From Cristatella mucedo (Eukaryota; Bryozoa; Phylactolaemata; Cristatellidae), in NCBI GenBank assembly GCA_009760855.2, contig WPIO01000186.1, positions 188,001 through 248,000 of the forward strand: a DNA stretch of 60,000 nt, read 5' to 3'. Shown piece after piece: positions 31,366-43,092 of this stretch (position 1 is the first letter of the stretch; each line of letters starts with the position of its first letter). The notes under the pieces are model-generated. The model had not been told where the DNA came from and searched no databases. It saw only the letters and a program-made list of their open reading frames with translations. Made by a program: the position numbers and the translations under genes.

Positions 31366-31726
31366 AGCTGAGGGAGCAGTGTGAAGTGGTGGTTTCAGTT
31401 TGATTTCAGATGTATTTCAGTGTTATGTATTTCGGATGTATTTCAGTGTTATGTATTTCAGATGTATTTCAGTGTTATGTATTTCAGATGTATTTCAGTG
31501 TTATGTGTTTCAGGTGTATTTCAGTGTTATGTATTTCAGATGTATTTCAGTGTTATGTATTTCAGTGTTATGTGTTTCAGATGTATTTCAGTGTTATGTA
31601 TTTCAGATGTATTTCAAGTGTTTATGTGCTGCAGATGTATTTCGGTGTTATGTATTCCAGATGTATTTCAGTGTTATGTATTTGTATTTCAGCTGAGGGA
31701 GCAGCATGAAGTGGTGGTTTCAGTTT
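31366..31726. repeat. 26-bp minisatellite flanked by 35-bp direct repeats
   Basis: The unit TGTATTTCAGTGTTATGTAT+TTCAGA is repeated about 11 times. AGCTGAGGGAGCAG followed by a GAAGTGGTGGTTTCAGTTT block flanks the array at 31366 and 31691. Confidence 0.93.
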
Positions 31727-32104
31727 CAGATGGGGCAGCAGCAGCAGCAGAGGGGGCAGCAAGAAAGACCGACCAGAAGTGAAATCGTCGCGCCCTAATG
31801 CGGAAGCGAGAACGTCGAATAGTTTTAGGGGGCAAAAACAAAGTGGTTGCAACAATCTACGGCACGAACCTCGCCGCCGTCATCGTTGCAGCGAGAATGT
31901 CTTGAACGCACACGCAGCGTCTCGCTCAGCGAGTACACAGCTGAGAATGGGCGTTGACGTATGCGGAGTGTAGAGGAAATATACCGAGAGCAAAAGAAAG
32001 GATAAAACGCCCTGAGAGAAAGTTCATCGCCTGGGTGCGAGGAGTCAGACTTCTTGAATGCTGCCGTGATTTTCTCCGAGCAGCTTGTGACCGAGATTTG
32101 CGGC

Positions 32105-32398
32105 TCCCAAAGCCTGTAACTCTCTCTCGACCTGCGTCAGAACATCCCCTGACTTGACCACATTTAAAAGGAACTTAAAAACACACCTATTTAGGACAGC
32201 ACATAGTGGGTCCCTGTGATTCGTCCTTGATGTGCTTATGCGTGCTGACACTGTGCATGCTGCCACTAACCACATTTGCATGCTGACCCTGTGCGTGTCA
32301 CCCCTAACCATATTATTCATTGTGTTTGTTTATAAAGCGTGATATTACTCAACATTCAATCGAGTTACCCTTTGCAGAAAATGTAAAGTGCCTAGTTA
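32105..32398 (+). mobile_element. LINE-A 3' end, tail truncated
   Basis: It starts AAAGCCTGTAACTCTCTCTC, runs through the 3' UTR (GTGCTTATGCGTGCTGACAC) and stops within the terminal hairpin at AAAGTGCCTAG. Confidence 0.9.
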
Positions 32399-32599
32399 GT
32401 TTCGTACAAATGGAGAACTACGATGGATCTAGCTCGCGCCACTGCGCAACTAGGCAACTGACATTCAATAGGACCACTTTTCAACGCTAAGCACTTGTCA
32501 GAAAGGATGAGTACATACCAAGCCATGGTTGCTATGGTTTTACTACAGCCCCACCAATTAGAAAGCAAGGTTTTTAAACCAGCCGTGCACTAAGATGTC

Positions 32600-33570
32600 C
32601 TACGAGATGACGTATGGCTTTGTCACCGCTTAGCAGTGGGTATTGGCCGGCGTACATAATAGAAAGTCTTTAAGGCAGGCATTCATATTATCACTTGATC
32701 TAGATGTCCTCATCAGGTCAATTGTGCCAACTTTCAATTCGCCAAACTTGGTAAACATGTGGACTCGCCTCCGCTGATCAGGACATTGAAAAGGATGAGT
32801 TACAGAAGTCGTCACGATGTTACAAACGCATCAACGCAGCTTCGGTCCATGGTACGTCCATCTAAGCATGCCTGGCATTTCGCAATGTTACGTATCTTAA
32901 AGCAGGCAGACTTAACCGATAAGCAGAAGCGCTCGTCTAGTGAAAGATTGCTGCGAAGCCGAACCGCACGATTTCGTGGAGTTGCTACAGGAGACAAGCG
33001 GCAGAGCCAATTTTTATGGGATAAGCTTTCCAATGTCTGACTGATTAGCACTTGGTTTGTCAATAATTGGCCAGTTGGTCTTTATCCTCATTCACTTTAG
33101 GAGAGTTTTTCTGCCATCCAAATACGTGTGCGAGCAATGAACGCAGCAAAAAGTTGAGAGTGTTCGACACGCGTAAGGCTGGTACAATAGTCTGTTATTG
33201 GCATACAAAAGAATGCGTGGATTGTACTTTTGATGTTTCCTGAATGATCGCGGCCGGTTGAAAATTAACGCTCTGAAATTTCATAAGGAGGTATGACCTC
33301 AAACATTGCAATTCAGAGCGAGAGATGCCCAGGTGAGATGAGGGGCGCAGGAGAACTTGTTGATCGATATTATCTAACGCTGCTGAGATATATAGGATAG
33401 ACACAAGCAGAGAGACTGCATCTAACTCAGAATTCCTGAGACCATCGTTGTAGACTTGCATCGTTGCGACCTCTGCGGAGTGATTAGATAAAAAACCTAA
33501 TTGGAGCTTACTTACCGTGTTTGAAGCTTCAGTGTATACAAAATAACCGTTCCGCCTTGGCATTTTCAAC
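32600..33570 (-). pseudogene. Degenerate LINE reverse transcriptase
   Basis: The minus strand encodes LQLGFLSNHSAEVATMQVYN, YISAALDNIDQQVL and GISRSELQCLRSYL (33250-33500), then SLDERFCLSVKSACFKIRNI and CVDAFVTS (32810-32960), with the catalytic YxDD portion between them missing or unrecognisable. Confidence 0.78.
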
Positions 33571-34009
33571 TGTATTTGATTGGACCGGACAGTTGGCCGA
33601 TTGGGTGACGTTGCTTAAGTTCGCCTGACTAAGTTCTGTCTCTTTTTAATGCGTAGCCTATTTGCCTCTCTGTGGCTCGGCTCTGGAATATAACGTTATG
33701 CGTTAAGCACATGTACCGATTGGTAAGATTTGGGGTGTTCGCGGTTATTTCTGTTATTTCTGCTCTGATGTCTCCGCCGGAGACATCAGACGCGAGTGTC
33801 TGCGCAGCATCTGCGGCTGCTTCGAGGCGCTAGCTAGCTCCACTATTGTTTGTGCACACGTCTGCACGAGCCGCAAGCTCCGTTTTTGCTTCTCACATCC
33901 TCCGTTGGCCTCCCGACTCAGGCAGCCGTCTTACTTTCTCTCTGCGCTGCATGCAAGCAGCTTGGGTATCGTGTTCACCATGGGCAACTCGCAAGCGTAC
34001 CGCGCACTG
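33571..34009. other. No gene recognised
   Basis: Only a small perfect palindrome near 33770 (TGATGTCTCCGCCGGAGACA) stands out. Confidence 0.5.
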
Positions 34010-34210
34010 GTGAGCCGTGACGGCGCACACTAGGTCAGGCGGTTGCTCTTCACGATCTCGGCGCCGAGATTGCGGGTTCGAATCTTGAGGTGGGTGATTC
34101 CTTGTTGCCGCTTACTGCGGCGGCGCGACGGTGCGACGCCTTCTTCTCTGAGGTTTCTCTTTCTGCCGCTGTGCAAAAAAAGAGTCTGTTGCAGCAGCTG
34201 CAATTTCAGT
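34010..34210 (+). mobile_element. SINE2, diverged
   Basis: Head GGTGAGCCGTGACGGCGCAC, B-box CGGGTTCGAATCTTG, body GATTCCTTGTTGCCGC and a degraded tail. Confidence 0.83.
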
Positions 34211-34970
34211 CGCTGTGGCTGCGTGGATTCTCCGACGGTACGGATGCATGTCACATCAGTGCGGGTCGGCGAGAGGGAAGACGGGGGGCATGATGGGACA
34301 TCGGTAGAGAATATGAGGGGAGCTGGGACGGATGCGTGCGCGCTCCCTCGAGTCCTGTGAGGAAACGCGTCCGACACGCAGTGCGGCGCCTCGGCGAGCC
34401 TCAATATGCCGCCTTTGCCCGACCGCAGGGGACTGTCTGCAATCCAGTCCTGCTCGAGCGGCAGCCGATTAAGTCTAGCCGACGGCTCACCGGAAGCCGA
34501 CCGCCCACCGGAAGCCTGCCGCTCACCGGAGGCCAGAGCTGCACCAGAGAGCGTGCCTCGAGTTGACCGTCGGTTCGTGCCGGGCGAGCCCGCCGTCTCG
34601 GGCCGAGTCCGAGTGCCGCAAAGCCCGCAAACCATCGAGAAGAGAAAGCGTGGGTCAAGGTTTTGGCGGCCGCTAACGCATTTAATCAAATGGGGTTATT
34701 CAAAGAGCATAAAAATAAGCTGTCGTCGCTTGCCGAACCGATGGACAGAGCTTGCTCGGACACTACCGGGTAAACGTCCGACGCCTGACGCTGCGAGCAC
34801 GCCTCTCCGTGCATCGGACGACGGCCGTTGCCCGTATCGGCGTCGTCTGCGTCTGCCGCTGTCGTCAGTGGTGGGCTTTTAAAGCTGGGCCGTTTGGCAT
34901 CGAGGCGATTAGTTCAATTACGTGGCCGAACGCAGAGTCTGCTAAAGCATTCCTCGCACGCTCGGGGAGT
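34211..34970. other. No gene recognised
   Basis: CCGGAAGCC/CACCGGA is repeated near 34485-34535. The open frames here do not resemble a family. Confidence 0.45.
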
Positions 34971-34995
34971 CAAGAGAGGGGAGAGAGAGAGATAA

Positions 34996-35052
<57 letters not shown>

Positions 35053-35136
35053 GGGAGAGAGGAAGGGAGAGAGGAAGGGAGAGAGAGACAGAGACAGAGA
35101 GAGACAGAGACAGAGAGAGACAGAGACAGAGAGAGA
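34971..35136. repeat. (GA)n array with GGAA and GACA variants
   Basis: About 165 bases of nearly pure GA repeat, downstream of ANKUB1. Confidence 0.97.
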
Positions 35137-35528
35137 ATGGGTCGCTCGCTGAGTGCAGAAGAGTTGCATCGACATCAATCGTATCGCTTCAAGTCGTATC
35201 CGTTTCCGGACGGCCTTTCCGATGCACAGCACGCGCTCTGCTGGTTTAGCAAGGCCGCACACAGCCGACGCCACTTAGCGCCGCCGCCACGCTCACTGGC
35301 TCTTCGCCCTCCCTTCCGGGCCGGAAACCGCTGGCACGTTGTGGGAGCTCTCACGGCTGGGTAGCGCAGTATCGCGGTAGGTGCGAGAACGATCGTGGCC
35401 GAGGCAGGTCGCAAGGTCGCTTGCACCTCAGGTGAGCCGCCTTTGCCTTTGCCGCAGCCGCCACAGCCGCTGCAGCAGCCGCCGCCGCCGCAGCCGCCGG
35501 CTAGTGGGCGCCACTGTCTCGCTCAACG

Positions 35529-36048
35529 TCAGCGGCTCTTTTCGTTGAGCTGCTTTTTGACCTCCTGAGCGGTGAGCTCCATGGCCAGGCGCACCTGCTG
35601 CAGCCAGGGCTTCTCCTTGAAATTGTTGGCTATCGCCAGGCACCTGATGGCATACTCGCGCGCGCCCAGGCCGCGGTGCTTCTCGTACGTGGCCAGGGCG
35701 GACATGGCCGGATCGTCGTCGAGCGACTTCGAGTTGACGAGAAACTTCCTCGTAGTCTGCTCGTGCTTGATAAGCGGCAGCGGTATGCCAAAGTCCACCG
35801 ACCTGACTTTGTTTCGCTTCAGCGGCGGCGAGCTGCCCTCCGCGGCGGCGGCGCCGCTGGCTTTCTTCTCCGACTTCTTCTGCTTCGCCGCCGCCGCCGC
35901 CGCTTGGTCGCGGCCGCCTTCCTTGCCCGTCTCGATAAACAATTCGTCCCTGTCGGCAGCACCGCTCCGTTTTGCTGCGGTCGTCATCGTAGCGGCACCG
36001 CCGATAGGTGGTAACTTAGTGCCGCCGGAGCGGCTCTCACAGCGGCCT

Positions 36049-36095
<47 letters not shown>

Positions 36096-36387
36096 TTCCT
36101 CGGTCTCGCAGATCTGGTCGAACTCGGCGTATGGCGCGCGGCGCACCAGCTCGCGTGCTTGCCCGCCTCCGCCGCCGCCTTGTTCCGGCTGCTGCACCGC
36201 CGCCGCCGTGCCACGCATTCCCATTGGCTGCCTGGCTGTCGTCTGCTCCGTGCGACCGTCGTCGTCTGTCACCGCCGATCCGTCGTCGAGCACGCTGTCC
36301 GCGCGCGCATTGCGTGCGGCGGCCGGCGGCTGCGCGGCTCCTCTGATGCTCGGCTTCAGCTTCGCGGCTCCCGGCGCCGCCGCCATC

Positions 36388-36484
<97 letters not shown>

Positions 36485-37760
36485 GGTTCGCTCTGACCGT
36501 CAGTCCTTGCAGGACCTGCCGGAAGTAGCTCTTGGGGTCCGCCTTTCGCCGGTCATCGGGCAGGATGAGGAACGTCGGCGGCTGCGCCCACTCGCGCGCG
36601 CCGCCGCCGCCGCCGCCGTTACCGTCGTCGGCGTGATCGCGGCCGTTCATCGGGCTCGGCGTGAAGCCGTCGACGACCACGCCCAGCCCGACGAGCGTGC
36701 CGTCCGTCTTTATGTACGGCTTGCGCTTGAGCGTCGACTTGGCGGGCCCGTTGAGCAGGTAGTTGCGGTCGCGCGCGCGCTCGCACCAATTCTTCAGGCG
36801 GGCGTAGATGTTGAGCGGCAGCGTGACGCCGAGCTGCGCCGGTCCGTACGCTATGCGGCTCCACTGCTTGCCGAGCAGGTAGCCGGCGCAGAGCTTCTGC
36901 TTGGCCATGAGCGCCACCTGGAACGGCGTCTTGTCGTTGGCGTCCTTGCAGCTGATGGAGCAGATGTCGTAGTTGACGATGGCGCGCAGCAGGTTCTGGT
37001 GGCCGCACACGCCGGCCACGTGGATCGGCGGCCGCCGGCTCTCGGCGTGCGGCTCGTCGAGACACCACTGGCGCCACGGGTGGTAGCCGACCGGCTGGTC
37101 GGCGCGCGCGCCGTGGCGCATCAGCGTCGTCACCAGGTCGATGTGGCCGAAGTGGCAGCCCACGTGCATGGCGACCTTCATCTGGTACTTGGCCACCTGC
37201 TCGTCCGACGCGAGGCCGGCGAGCACGTGCGCCGTGCGGCCCTGCGCGCACAGGCCGAGGAAGTCGCTCCAGCCGTCCCACGTGCGCAGCGCCAGCGTGT
37301 CACCGATGCGCACGCCGTAGGCGTCGAGCGCGTTGCAGTCGTACATCTCGCGCCCGTCGGGCGCCATCATCCGGAACACGCCCACCGGCAGGCCCGTCTT
37401 TCGCGAGGCGAGCGTGACGACGTCGGCGACGGTGGCGCGCAGGAAGTCGACGTCGTCCATCACGCTCACCGTCTCGCCGCTGTGCGCGCACTCGATGTAG
37501 AGACGCGGCCGCTTCTCCTCGCGCTCGCCGACGCGTATCGTCGATCCCGGCAGGACGCCGATGTCGCGGAAGTTCCAGTCGTCGCGCAGCTCGGCGCCCT
37601 GGAACGTGAGCACGACGACCTTCTTGTCCGGCTTGCCGTCGTCGCCGCCGAGCAGGTACGCGTTCTTCACCTCGCGTCGCACGTCGGCCACCGTGGCGCC
37701 GTCCTTGATGAAGTACTCGTGCCGATCGCCGCCGTGGAGCAAGTAGACCCGCTGAGGCAT
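35529..37760 (-). CDS. ANKUB1: Ankyrin repeat and ubiquitin-like domain protein (ANKUB1), single exon
   Basis: 743 residues from ATG 37758-37760 to the stop at 35529-35531. Residues 1-80 are an N-terminal ubiquitin-like domain (MPQRVYLLHGGDRHEYFIKD, LTFQGAELRDDWNFRDIGVL). A second ubiquitin-like block follows at about 84-165 (GREMYDCNALDAYGVRIGDT, LRTWDGW), then degenerate ankyrin repeats at about 175-310 (MHVGCHFGHIDLVTTLMRHG, PPIHVAGVCGHQNLLRAIVN). The C-terminal motif NFKEKPWLQQVRLAMELTAQ is the family's hallmark ending. The middle is a low-complexity linker with runs of 31 and 17 glycines, so the protein is longer than vertebrate ANKUB1 (about 540). The frame stays open upstream to 38249, but that part is Ala/Arg-rich and unlike the family, so I chose the ATG that starts the ubiquitin-like fold. 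No intron is visible, whereas vertebrate ANKUB1 genes are split. Function is unknown; a ubiquitin-pathway adaptor role would be a guess. Confidence 0.93.
36045..36095 (-). repeat. Second polyglycine trinucleotide array in ANKUB1 (17 codons)
   Basis: Seventeen glycine codons, all GGC but one, residues about 556-572, between CETEE and RCESR. Confidence 0.97.
36390..36482 (-). repeat. (GCC)n/(GGC)n trinucleotide array coding 31 glycines in ANKUB1
   Basis: An uninterrupted CCG array on the + strand is read as 31 GGC glycine codons, residues 427-457 of ANKUB1, between RANR and AMAAAPG. Pure CGG-type arrays of this length are prone to length change. Confidence 0.97.
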
Positions 37761-38250
37761 GCCGGGAGGAGGAGCCGACGGAGGCCGCGAAGCAGCAGGA
37801 GCCGCCTTCGCCTTCACCTCCGCCGCTGCCGCTGCCGCCGCCGCCGCGGTGACCTCAGCGAGAGCGCGACGCGACCTGCGAACGAGATTCGCGCGCGCCC
37901 CGCGCGCGGGTCGCGGTGAGACTGTGACGACAGCGCCGGTCGGGCGGAAAGGCTCGCTGCTGGTGCGGCGGCGGCAACTCTTTCCTGCATCCTTCGACGG
38001 CAAATAGACGGCGGCTGCGGCGGCTACGACGGCGGCGCCGAGCCCGTTTGTTTGGTCTGCCGCCAGCGTTCGCACGGCAGCGGCGCGGCTAATCGAGCGA
38101 GCTCCGCGAGGGCGAGTGCAGCGCGAACCAGTACTGCTGAGCGCTGAGCGCCAGTGAATCGGCGGCCGCGGTCGAGCTCGCGCAATTCTGCAGAGGTCTG
38201 CGAAACGGTCTCCGATCTCCAAAACCGGAGACGGCGCCGTCTCACTCATT
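37761..38250 (-). promoter_or_regulatory. GC-rich, CpG-dense region upstream of ANKUB1 start (probable 5' UTR/promoter)
   Basis: The stretch is CpG-rich, carries an open but low-complexity frame joined to ANKUB1, and sits where the 5' UTR and promoter would lie. No TATA box was found. The promoter call is inference from composition and position. Confidence 0.4.
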
Positions 38251-38464
38251 AAGTGTCGTCTAGAGCTGTCACCGCCGAGGCGACAATCCGTCTTCTACCA
38301 CTGACAGGGCGGCGTCGCAGCGAATGCGGCAAGAAGCGAGCAGCGCCGGAGCAGTGCAGGAGTTATGCCCACGGCTCTATGTGCTCCCAGCCAAGGCAGA
38401 CTCGAGGGTCAAAGGTAGCGAGTTCAAATCGCCGGAGGAGGGAGCAAAGCGCATTCCTTTCCCA

Positions 38465-38629
38465 CCTCCCTCTCTCCCTCTCCCTCCGTCCCTCTCTGTC
38501 TCTCTCTCCATCTCTGTCTCTCTCTCTTTCCCTCTCCCTCTCTGTCTCTGTCTCTAGCTCTCTCTCTCTCTCCCTCTCTGTCTCTGTCTCTAGCTCTCTC
38601 TCTCTCTCTCCCTCTCTGTCTCTGTCTCT

Positions 38630-38722
<93 letters not shown>

Positions 38723-38806
38723 TCTCCCTCTCTGTCTCTCTGTCTCTCTCTCCATCTCCCTCTCTGTCTCTCTCTTCCTCTCTCTCTCTCTCCTCCTTTC
38801 CCTATC
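38465..38806. repeat. (TC)n array, about 340 bp, with CCCTCTC/TGTCTC variants
   Basis: Long TC tract containing a pure core of more than 40 dinucleotides (38640-38716), 700 bases upstream of the ANKUB1 start. Confidence 0.97.
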
Positions 38807-40235
38807 TCTAAGCCGGATGAACATGAAATGGGCTTTTAGGAGAGTGAAACGTGCTTTTATGAAAATTGTTTTTAGAAGAGGACAGCTACGGGGGCACGCG
38901 GGAAGAAATCCGACATGCGGGGACGGGTGCGTGGACGGACGGACGGACAGGCAGGCTGGCGAACTTACTGACAGACGGAGAGTCGGCGCGGCAGGGGCCA
39001 AGAGTTCGAGTGGTGCGAGATCTTTGCATACTCACCAACGCACGGACCACGAGAGCGGAGAGGCAGACGGCCACTCACGCCAAATCCGCCCGCGAACGCG
39101 CGAAAACGCAGGCGTGAACGTTGAGCGGAAGCGATGTCGGGAAATCACTGCCAGAGGACCGCGCCGTCTACGCGGTCGGAGACGGGATTCGGGTGGCTTT
39201 GCGCGAGCAGGCTCGATCAGCGCTCATTCGCTAGAGGACCGGCGCAGCTGGCGCCAGCGAGCCGCGAGATCTGCGGCGGCTCCGCGGTCGCCGGTACATG
39301 GCGAGTGGCTCACCGTAAGCGTAGGACGGCCGCGGCAGCGGGCGGTCGGCGCAGTCAGTCCGCTCGCTCGCGCGCTCGCTTCGCGGCTGCTGCGCGCCGT
39401 AGCCGCTGACGGAGCGCGTCCCTACCGACGGCGGCGATTAGCAGCAGCAGCAGCAGCAGATGACCGGAGCTCGCAATCTACGAGCTTTGAGCGCGCCGCG
39501 CGCTGTCGCCTAGGCAGCGAGTATCCGGTCGAGCGCCCTATGATGGGCCTTTACCGGCGGAGCCGCGCCACCGCCGCTCCTAAGCGCCGACAAAGGAGGC
39601 TCGCCTCGCTGCACACGGCCCAAGGCGAGCCAAAGCGCGCGCCGATCGCTAGCTTGTTCAAGCGAGCGCGCAAATCGATACAACTGGCTAATTGTGGCAG
39701 CCTAAAAGCTGCAGAAGAGGCCAGCCGGGGTCGCCATTGTTTCTGCAATTGGGCATTGTCTGCCTAACGCGGCGGCCTCTGCCGGGCCGACGCTGGTCGG
39801 ACGCTCGCGGAGCCGGCGGCGGCGGCGGCGGGCAGGGCCCGTAGATGTCGCCGCCGTCTCCCGCACTTTAGGCAGCGTAAGCGAGCCCCCCGGCTCGTGG
39901 ACTCGGTCGCGCGGGCTGGCTGGTACCTCTTCCGGATTCCAGCGAAGGTTGGAGAGCGTCTCCTCTTTCACCTACGCAGACCGGTCCGCGCGCATGCCCG
40001 CACGGGGTGCTTATTTTCCTCTCTGCCAATTGCGTTCCACGATCGATTCCGGCGAACCGGGTTCAGGACGCTGGCCAAAGTGTCTGCCCGGCCGCTCCGG
40101 TGGCAGAGCGCGTGGTGAGCGCGGAGGTCGGGTAGGCAGGTGGGTGGGCGATTGATGGCGGCGACGGAGCCCGACGGAAGCGATGGCGGTGCGGAGGCCG
40201 GGCTGTGAAGGCCGCGACGAAAGCTTAGGGCTATT
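38807..40235. other. GC-rich stretch without recognised gene
   Basis: CpG-dense with many Arg/Ala/Ser-rich open frames on both strands, as expected from composition alone. A (CAG)n run lies at 39441-39460. Confidence 0.45.
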
Positions 40236-40239
40236 TACT

Positions 40240-40475
40240 AATGAGAATAATAATAATAATAATTCACTTGATATAGCGCCTTCAGAATACTCAATCTCTC
40301 GCCGGGCACTGTACATTTGCTGCAAACGAAGCACGGTCGAATGGCTAGTGGTAGAATGCTCAATAAACAACCAGAATAACGTGGTTAGGGGTGACACGCA
40401 TCGGGTCAGCATGCCAGTGCGGTTAGTGACAGCATGCACAGTTTCAGCACGCATAAGCACATAAAGATCGAATCA
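40240..40475 (-). mobile_element. LINE-A 3' tail
   Basis: AATAATAATAATAATTCACT, then TATAGCGCCTTCAGAATACT and GGGGTGACACGCATCGGGTC. Confidence 0.9.
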
Positions 40476-40629
40476 TTAAGTTTGAATTCATTTCCGGAAA
40501 CGGGCGACTTTTCGGACGTCTCGGCGTCGGCCGCAGCGAGCGGGTTCCGCCGACGCCGCCAGGCGCAGGCAGAGGAGATCCGCGCGCCGCGCATGCGCAG
40601 CCGACACGTGCGAAGGGCAGCGTCGCGAT

Positions 40630-40745
40630 TAATAATAATGCTAATAATAATGCTAATAATAATAATAATAGCGCTTTTGATAAAGTGCACCCAGAGAGCT
40701 CAGTAGTCTCTTTCGCGAAGGCGCTTTGCGTGTGCTGCATTCTAG
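40630..40745 (-). mobile_element. LINE-A 3' tail fragment
   Basis: AATAATAATGCTAATAATAA, then GATAAAGTGCACCCAGAGAG and GCGAAGGCGCTTTGCG. Confidence 0.8.
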
Positions 40746-41644
40746 CTTCCTCGATAGTTTGCAAGAAACTGCAAAGAAGCGCACGCTGTCAGTCGTACGA
40801 GCGACCGGATAGTTTGTGTCGGCTCTTCATTCGTTCAGTGGGCGGAGCCGAGCGCCAGCGGCAGCCAGCGGTAGGAGCGCAGGTCCACGGTGGCGAACGA
40901 CGCGTCCGAGCGGAGACGTCGGCACACCGACAGGTTTTGGTCGCCGCACGGCTGCGGACGCACGCCATCCAGACGCTCTCGGGCCGCAAGACCTCTTCCG
41001 TCTGCGCCAGGAGGAACTGTGACTAGTCAGGACGACCGCGAGTCCGGGCGCCGAGAAGCCGACAGACAGATCGGCGCGCGCCGTAGCGGACGCGGCGGGC
41101 GCTGGCGGAGGCCGGTAGGTGGCGCTGCCGCTGTCAGATGGACTGGCGAATAGTCGGGAGCGCGCACGTGCGAGGCTGGTAGCGCGAGCAGCTGTCGCCC
41201 TCCCACTCGGACAGACGCGCCCCTCTGGGATTCCTCGTGACTTCTGGTCAGGGGGTCGTGCGGCATGTAAACGTCAGAAATCGCTGCTGTTTCAATAATA
41301 ACGTAGCTGTATGTCGGCTTTCCTTTCGCGCGAGCGAGCTCGCCTTTATTTGTTCCAACCAGCTTTTCGCGAGCACTCACCTCCGCACGATTCGGCGGTG
41401 CACGTGACTGCCCTCGTGACTGTCCTAGTAGCCGGCGGTCCCTAGTGACTTCGCGCTTGCTTTAGCTGGCATGAGCAAGACGCTCTGTTGCCTCTCGATG
41501 GTTTGTTACAGCGCAATACCCTTGGCTATTGATTCTCTTGCCCTGAGTTGTAAAGGATCTAGATAGAGGTTGATTATTGAAGGACGATAAATTCGCCGTT
41601 CCTTTCCTACGCTGAACGCACCATTGGTGACAGAAGATTTCGCT

Positions 41645-41975
41645 CTGCAGGTCCTAGACTGTGGAACTCACACGACGGTTACGCAAACAACACACACTCG
41701 CCTGCTGCAGTCTATGGCACATCCTTTCAAGCCGTCTTGAGCTGCCACTTCCAAACTGCTCACTTCCACGACTGCCCACGTGACCCAGCTATGCTTCTTA
41801 CTTTCTCTTTGTGGTGCGAGAGGAATTCTGTTGGCTACCGTACGCGTACCAAGAACCACTTAGGCTTTTGAGTGCACTACTACAAGATTCTCCTGCGTAA
41901 CACCCACTTTGTCGGTATGGCTTTGTGGAGTTATTGACAGGGATACATTACATTGAATTACATAAATTTCTCCTA
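41645..41975 (+). mobile_element. LINE-B 3' end
   Basis: GTCCTAGACTGTGGAACTCA (ORF2 C-terminus), TTGGCTACCGTACGCGTACC, TCTCCTGCGTAACACCCAC and a TACATTACATTG end. Confidence 0.88.
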
Positions 41976-42997
41976 AAGCACTATTCATACGACCTGTTAT
42001 TATTATAAAGAAGGACAATTCCTGCCAGGAAAACTGAGGCTATTTCGTACGCTGCGCTTTCCTGACAACGTTTTATTAGGTAAGCCAGACCCGACACCGT
42101 CGATATTAACCTAGACCCAGTAATAGGGTTTCGTTTGTTCATTCAGCAATGTCAGTTTCTCTATGGGCTCACTGCTCATAGCAGGCGTTCAGAAGGATCA
42201 CCAGCATATGTTTAAGTTTGCATTAAATAATAAAGTTTTTGGTTACTCTTTTGTCTAGCAATTTCAGATTTTCGGTTTAGTATTTAGGGGTAACGCTCTG
42301 TGATTTACGGTTTATAGTTGGATCGAATTTTATTTTTGTGTTCTAGGTTTTGTGTTTTGGTTTGGTTTTTGGGCGTAACATTTAGGTATTAGAGAGAAAC
42401 TCTAGATGGATGTAAATGACAAAAAACGTGTTTACTACAATTAAATATTATGATACGCTGGCGACCATGTTGAACAGCTAGCTATCAGCACTCTGCCCAT
42501 AGTCATCCTTACATTGCAGTATGAACGAACGACGCTGTATTAGCGGACCCTGAGCCAACATTGACCCCGAGCCGACTTCCAAGATCACCTCAGCAAAAGT
42601 TTTCTTACATAAAGTTGCGCTTGGAACGAGCAGGTTCTGCGGTCTGCAACGCAGTGCCGCGCTCTTTACCTCGACGCACTACGTCAGTTCCGCTCGAGCG
42701 CCGGCGCGGCGTCGGCATTGCCGCTCGGCGACGCTCGGATGTGCGTCCCTCCGAGTTCGTTGCTCAGCGCGTCCTCTGCTGCGGGCAACGTCAGTTCTTG
42801 CTAGCCGTCTGCGGCTGCTCGACGGCAGAGCCTCCTGGCGGCGGGCGTCCTGCAGAGGCGATCTTGCAGAAAAGCAGCGGGCTGAGTCCCGCTGAGGCCG
42901 CTTCCCCGCGCACCTGCTACAGCTGGCCGAGCAGCTGTGGCAGGTGCTCAGCCTTACCGGCTAATGGCTACTGACCTGGGCCAGGCAGCCCGGCGAG
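41976..42997. other. No gene recognised
   Basis: 42240-42395 is T-rich with GGTTTAG/TTTAGGGG/TCTAGGTTTT phrases that may be a decayed TTTAGGG tract. The frame at 42561-42974 resembles no family. Confidence 0.4.
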
Positions 42998-43092
42998 AAG
43001 GAAACTGCGACGATGCGCACGACAGACAAGCCTAGCTGTAGAGTTTTGCACCAGCTGTAAGCGCCTGAATGCACATGCCCGTAGGGGGCACG
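42998..43092 (-). mobile_element. LINE-A ORF2 fragment
   Basis: CGACAGACAAGCCTAGCTGT and TTTTGCACCAGCTGTAAGCG are the reverse complement of the [15 protein letters not shown] region. Confidence 0.82.

Noticed and set aside
30960-31782. Open frames that looked like small repetitive proteins
   Set aside because: They follow minisatellites and are open in several frames or strands, which argues against selection for coding.
36159-37919. 586-codon open frame on the + strand opposite ANKUB1
   Set aside because: It is a compositional shadow of the GC-rich ANKUB1 coding sequence; the minus frame carries all conserved domain motifs.
38253-39767. 504-codon frame
   Set aside because: Runs through a (TC)n array (SLSLSL) and a GC-rich stretch; no family resemblance.
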